Positions 43,210 through 43,550 of a stretch of DNA of 43,550 nucleotides are shown piece after piece (the stretch's first letter is position 1; each line of letters opens with the position of its first letter). The stretch lies in the NCBI RefSeq assembly GCF_003710825.1, contig NZ_RHHQ01000009.1, positions 1 to 43,550 on the forward strand. The letters run 5' to 3'. The stretch is from Brevibacillus fluminis (GTDB lineage Bacteria; Bacillota; Bacilli; Brevibacillales; Brevibacillaceae). Below the pieces are notes generated by a model. That model searched no databases and was not told where the DNA came from. It saw only the letters and a program-made list of their open reading frames with translations. The position numbers and the translations under genes are program-made.

Positions 43210-43245
43210 GGCGAAGTGGTATACATTTTACCAACTTCGCCTTTT
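43210..43245 (+). terminator. Terminator after the TIR cluster
   Basis: GGCGAAGT-GGTA (from 43210) pairs with TACC-AACTTCGCC (ending 43241) with one bulged base, followed by TTTT. It could also serve the minus-strand recombinase remnant. Confidence 0.75.
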
Positions 43246-43258
43246 GACATAAATCATC

Positions 43259-43390
43259 CTAAGCAATTAACAACCCACTTATCACTTTATCAAACTTCCA
43301 CTCAATCGTAGCAATCTTCTTATCATTTGTCACCGTAATCTCTTTTATCATCGCATGCACCAACTGCTTCTGCTTCCCATAATCAGCCCG
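43259..43390 (-). pseudogene. C-terminal remnant of a large serine recombinase
   Basis: On the minus strand an open frame ending in TAG at 43261-43259 encodes ...RADYGKQKQLVHAMIKEITVTNDKKIATIEWKF and a short tail. The pattern (R.LI..II..I.V...KI..IEWKF) is that of the extreme C-terminus of resolvase-type large serine recombinases from integrative elements. Upstream coding sequence is interrupted by the left end of an IS256-like element at about 43391, so only some 43 residues remain in the window. Assignment rests on a short segment. Confidence 0.55.
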
Positions 43391-43419
43391 GAGTCTGTAA
43401 AATATTCTGTGTAAACTCT

Positions 43420-43454
43420 CAACCTCCTAATTTACAATTAAATTAGAAAGGTTG
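43420..43454. repeat. Inverted repeat before the IS256 transposase start
   Basis: CAACCT (43420-43425) pairs with AGGTTG (43449-43454) and CTAATTT (43427-43433) with AAATTAG (43440-43446). GGGATTTTTT follows directly, so the folded RNA resembles a terminator placed just upstream of the transposase ATG. Confidence 0.6.
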
Positions 43455-43463
43455 GGATTTTTT

Positions 43464-43550
43464 ATGAGTCTCATGTCGAAAGAGCAATTAAAGCAGTGGA
43501 TCAAAGAGAAAAATATGAAGTCGGTGGACGATGTCCAATCTGCATTAAAA
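43464..43550 (+). CDS. IS256 family transposase, N-terminal fragment (runs off window)
   Basis: The last 29 codons of the window encode MSLMSKEQLKQWIKEKN and then MKSVDDVQSALK, matching the start of IS256-type (mutator-class) transposases, in which a short helix is followed by a K-T/S-xDDV-x-x-x-LK motif before the DDE catalytic domain. It has ATG 43464 behind AGGTTGGGA. The catalytic region lies outside the window. Confidence 0.75.
   Translation, partial: MSLMSKEQLKQWIKEKNMKSVDDVQSALK

Larger units (their letters stand above)
43391..43550 (+). mobile_element. IS256-family insertion sequence, left end (partial)
   Basis: A left terminal repeat begins near 43391 (GAGTCTGTAAAATATTCTG then TGTAAAC). 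Its pattern resembles the IS256 end, in which an AGTC-GTATAAT block is followed by TGTGTAAA. The transposase start follows at 43464. The element continues past the window, and it appears to have inserted into the serine recombinase gene. The boundary is estimated; the target duplication cannot be checked because the right end is missing. Confidence 0.7.

Noticed and set aside
1..43550. CRISPR arrays, tRNA genes, prophage structural genes
   Set aside because: No regularly spaced direct repeats, no cloverleaf with CCA-type 3' end, and no phage head/tail/lysis genes were seen on either strand.

Overview
The window looks like the chromosome of an aerobic, endospore-former-type Bacillota (Bacillales; Brevibacillus/Tumebacillus-like, genus not certain). 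The evidence is the 23S rRNA 3' end and its spacer, strong AGGAGG-type ribosome sites with TTG/GTG/ATG starts, hairpin-plus-T terminators, and Bacillales-type regulators. Most of the window is moderately GC-rich. Two stretches are visibly AT-richer: about 27.5-29.6 kb (GntR/diaminopropionate ammonia-lyase) and about 40.9 kb to the end (TIR genes plus mobile-element debris).

Layout. (1) 1-180: the 3' end of a 23S rRNA gene, followed by a terminator but no 5S gene. (2) 374-5465: an M20 amidohydrolase, a LysR regulator, a second M20 hydrolase and a YfcC-type carrier, resembling the enterobacterial abgR-abgABT set with a different transporter family. (3) 5.6-20.8 kb: a phenylacetate (PAA) catabolic region. 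The lower-pathway operon holds an EthD-like protein, three hotdog thioesterases, three enoyl-CoA hydratase/isomerases, PaaK ligase, a 3-hydroxyacyl-CoA dehydrogenase plus an apparently dead paralogue, and two thiolases. It is followed by the repressor paaX, and then by paaABCD (phenylacetyl-CoA epoxidase) with an aldehyde dehydrogenase. PaaE and a fused PaaZ are not present. The two catabolic promoters share an identical 16-bp element in opposite orientation. (4) 20.9-25.4 kb: a large secreted GLUG/Ig-like protein, then an ECF sigma factor overlapping a DUF4179 membrane protein. (5) 25.5-27.5 kb: TetR plus a CynX-type MFS transporter. (6) 27.5-31.0 kb: a FadR-type GntR regulator divergent from diaminopropionate ammonia-lyase and a carbamoylase-type hydrolase, with an operator palindrome on each -10 box. 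(7) 31.1-39.9 kb: a propionyl-CoA to succinyl-CoA operon (BCCP, methylmalonyl-CoA mutase small and large subunits, MeaB, carboxyltransferase, biotin carboxylase) behind a TetR-like palindrome. (8) 40.2-43.55 kb: a decayed subtilase gene, a TIR / small helical protein / TIR cluster that is a candidate immune module, the tail of a large serine recombinase, and the left end of an IS256-family element running out of the window.

How it fits together. Phenylacetate is activated by PaaK and epoxidised by PaaABCD. It is then isomerised and ring-opened (PaaG plus hydratase/ALDH partners) and beta-oxidised (PaaF/H/J-like) to acetyl-CoA and succinyl-CoA, while thioesterases release stalled CoA esters. 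The methylmalonyl-CoA operon feeds propionyl-CoA into the same succinyl-CoA pool. The AT-rich right end is accessory DNA. Its TIR cluster, which lacks a recognisable ThsA or other known partner, is the best candidate for an undescribed system here.
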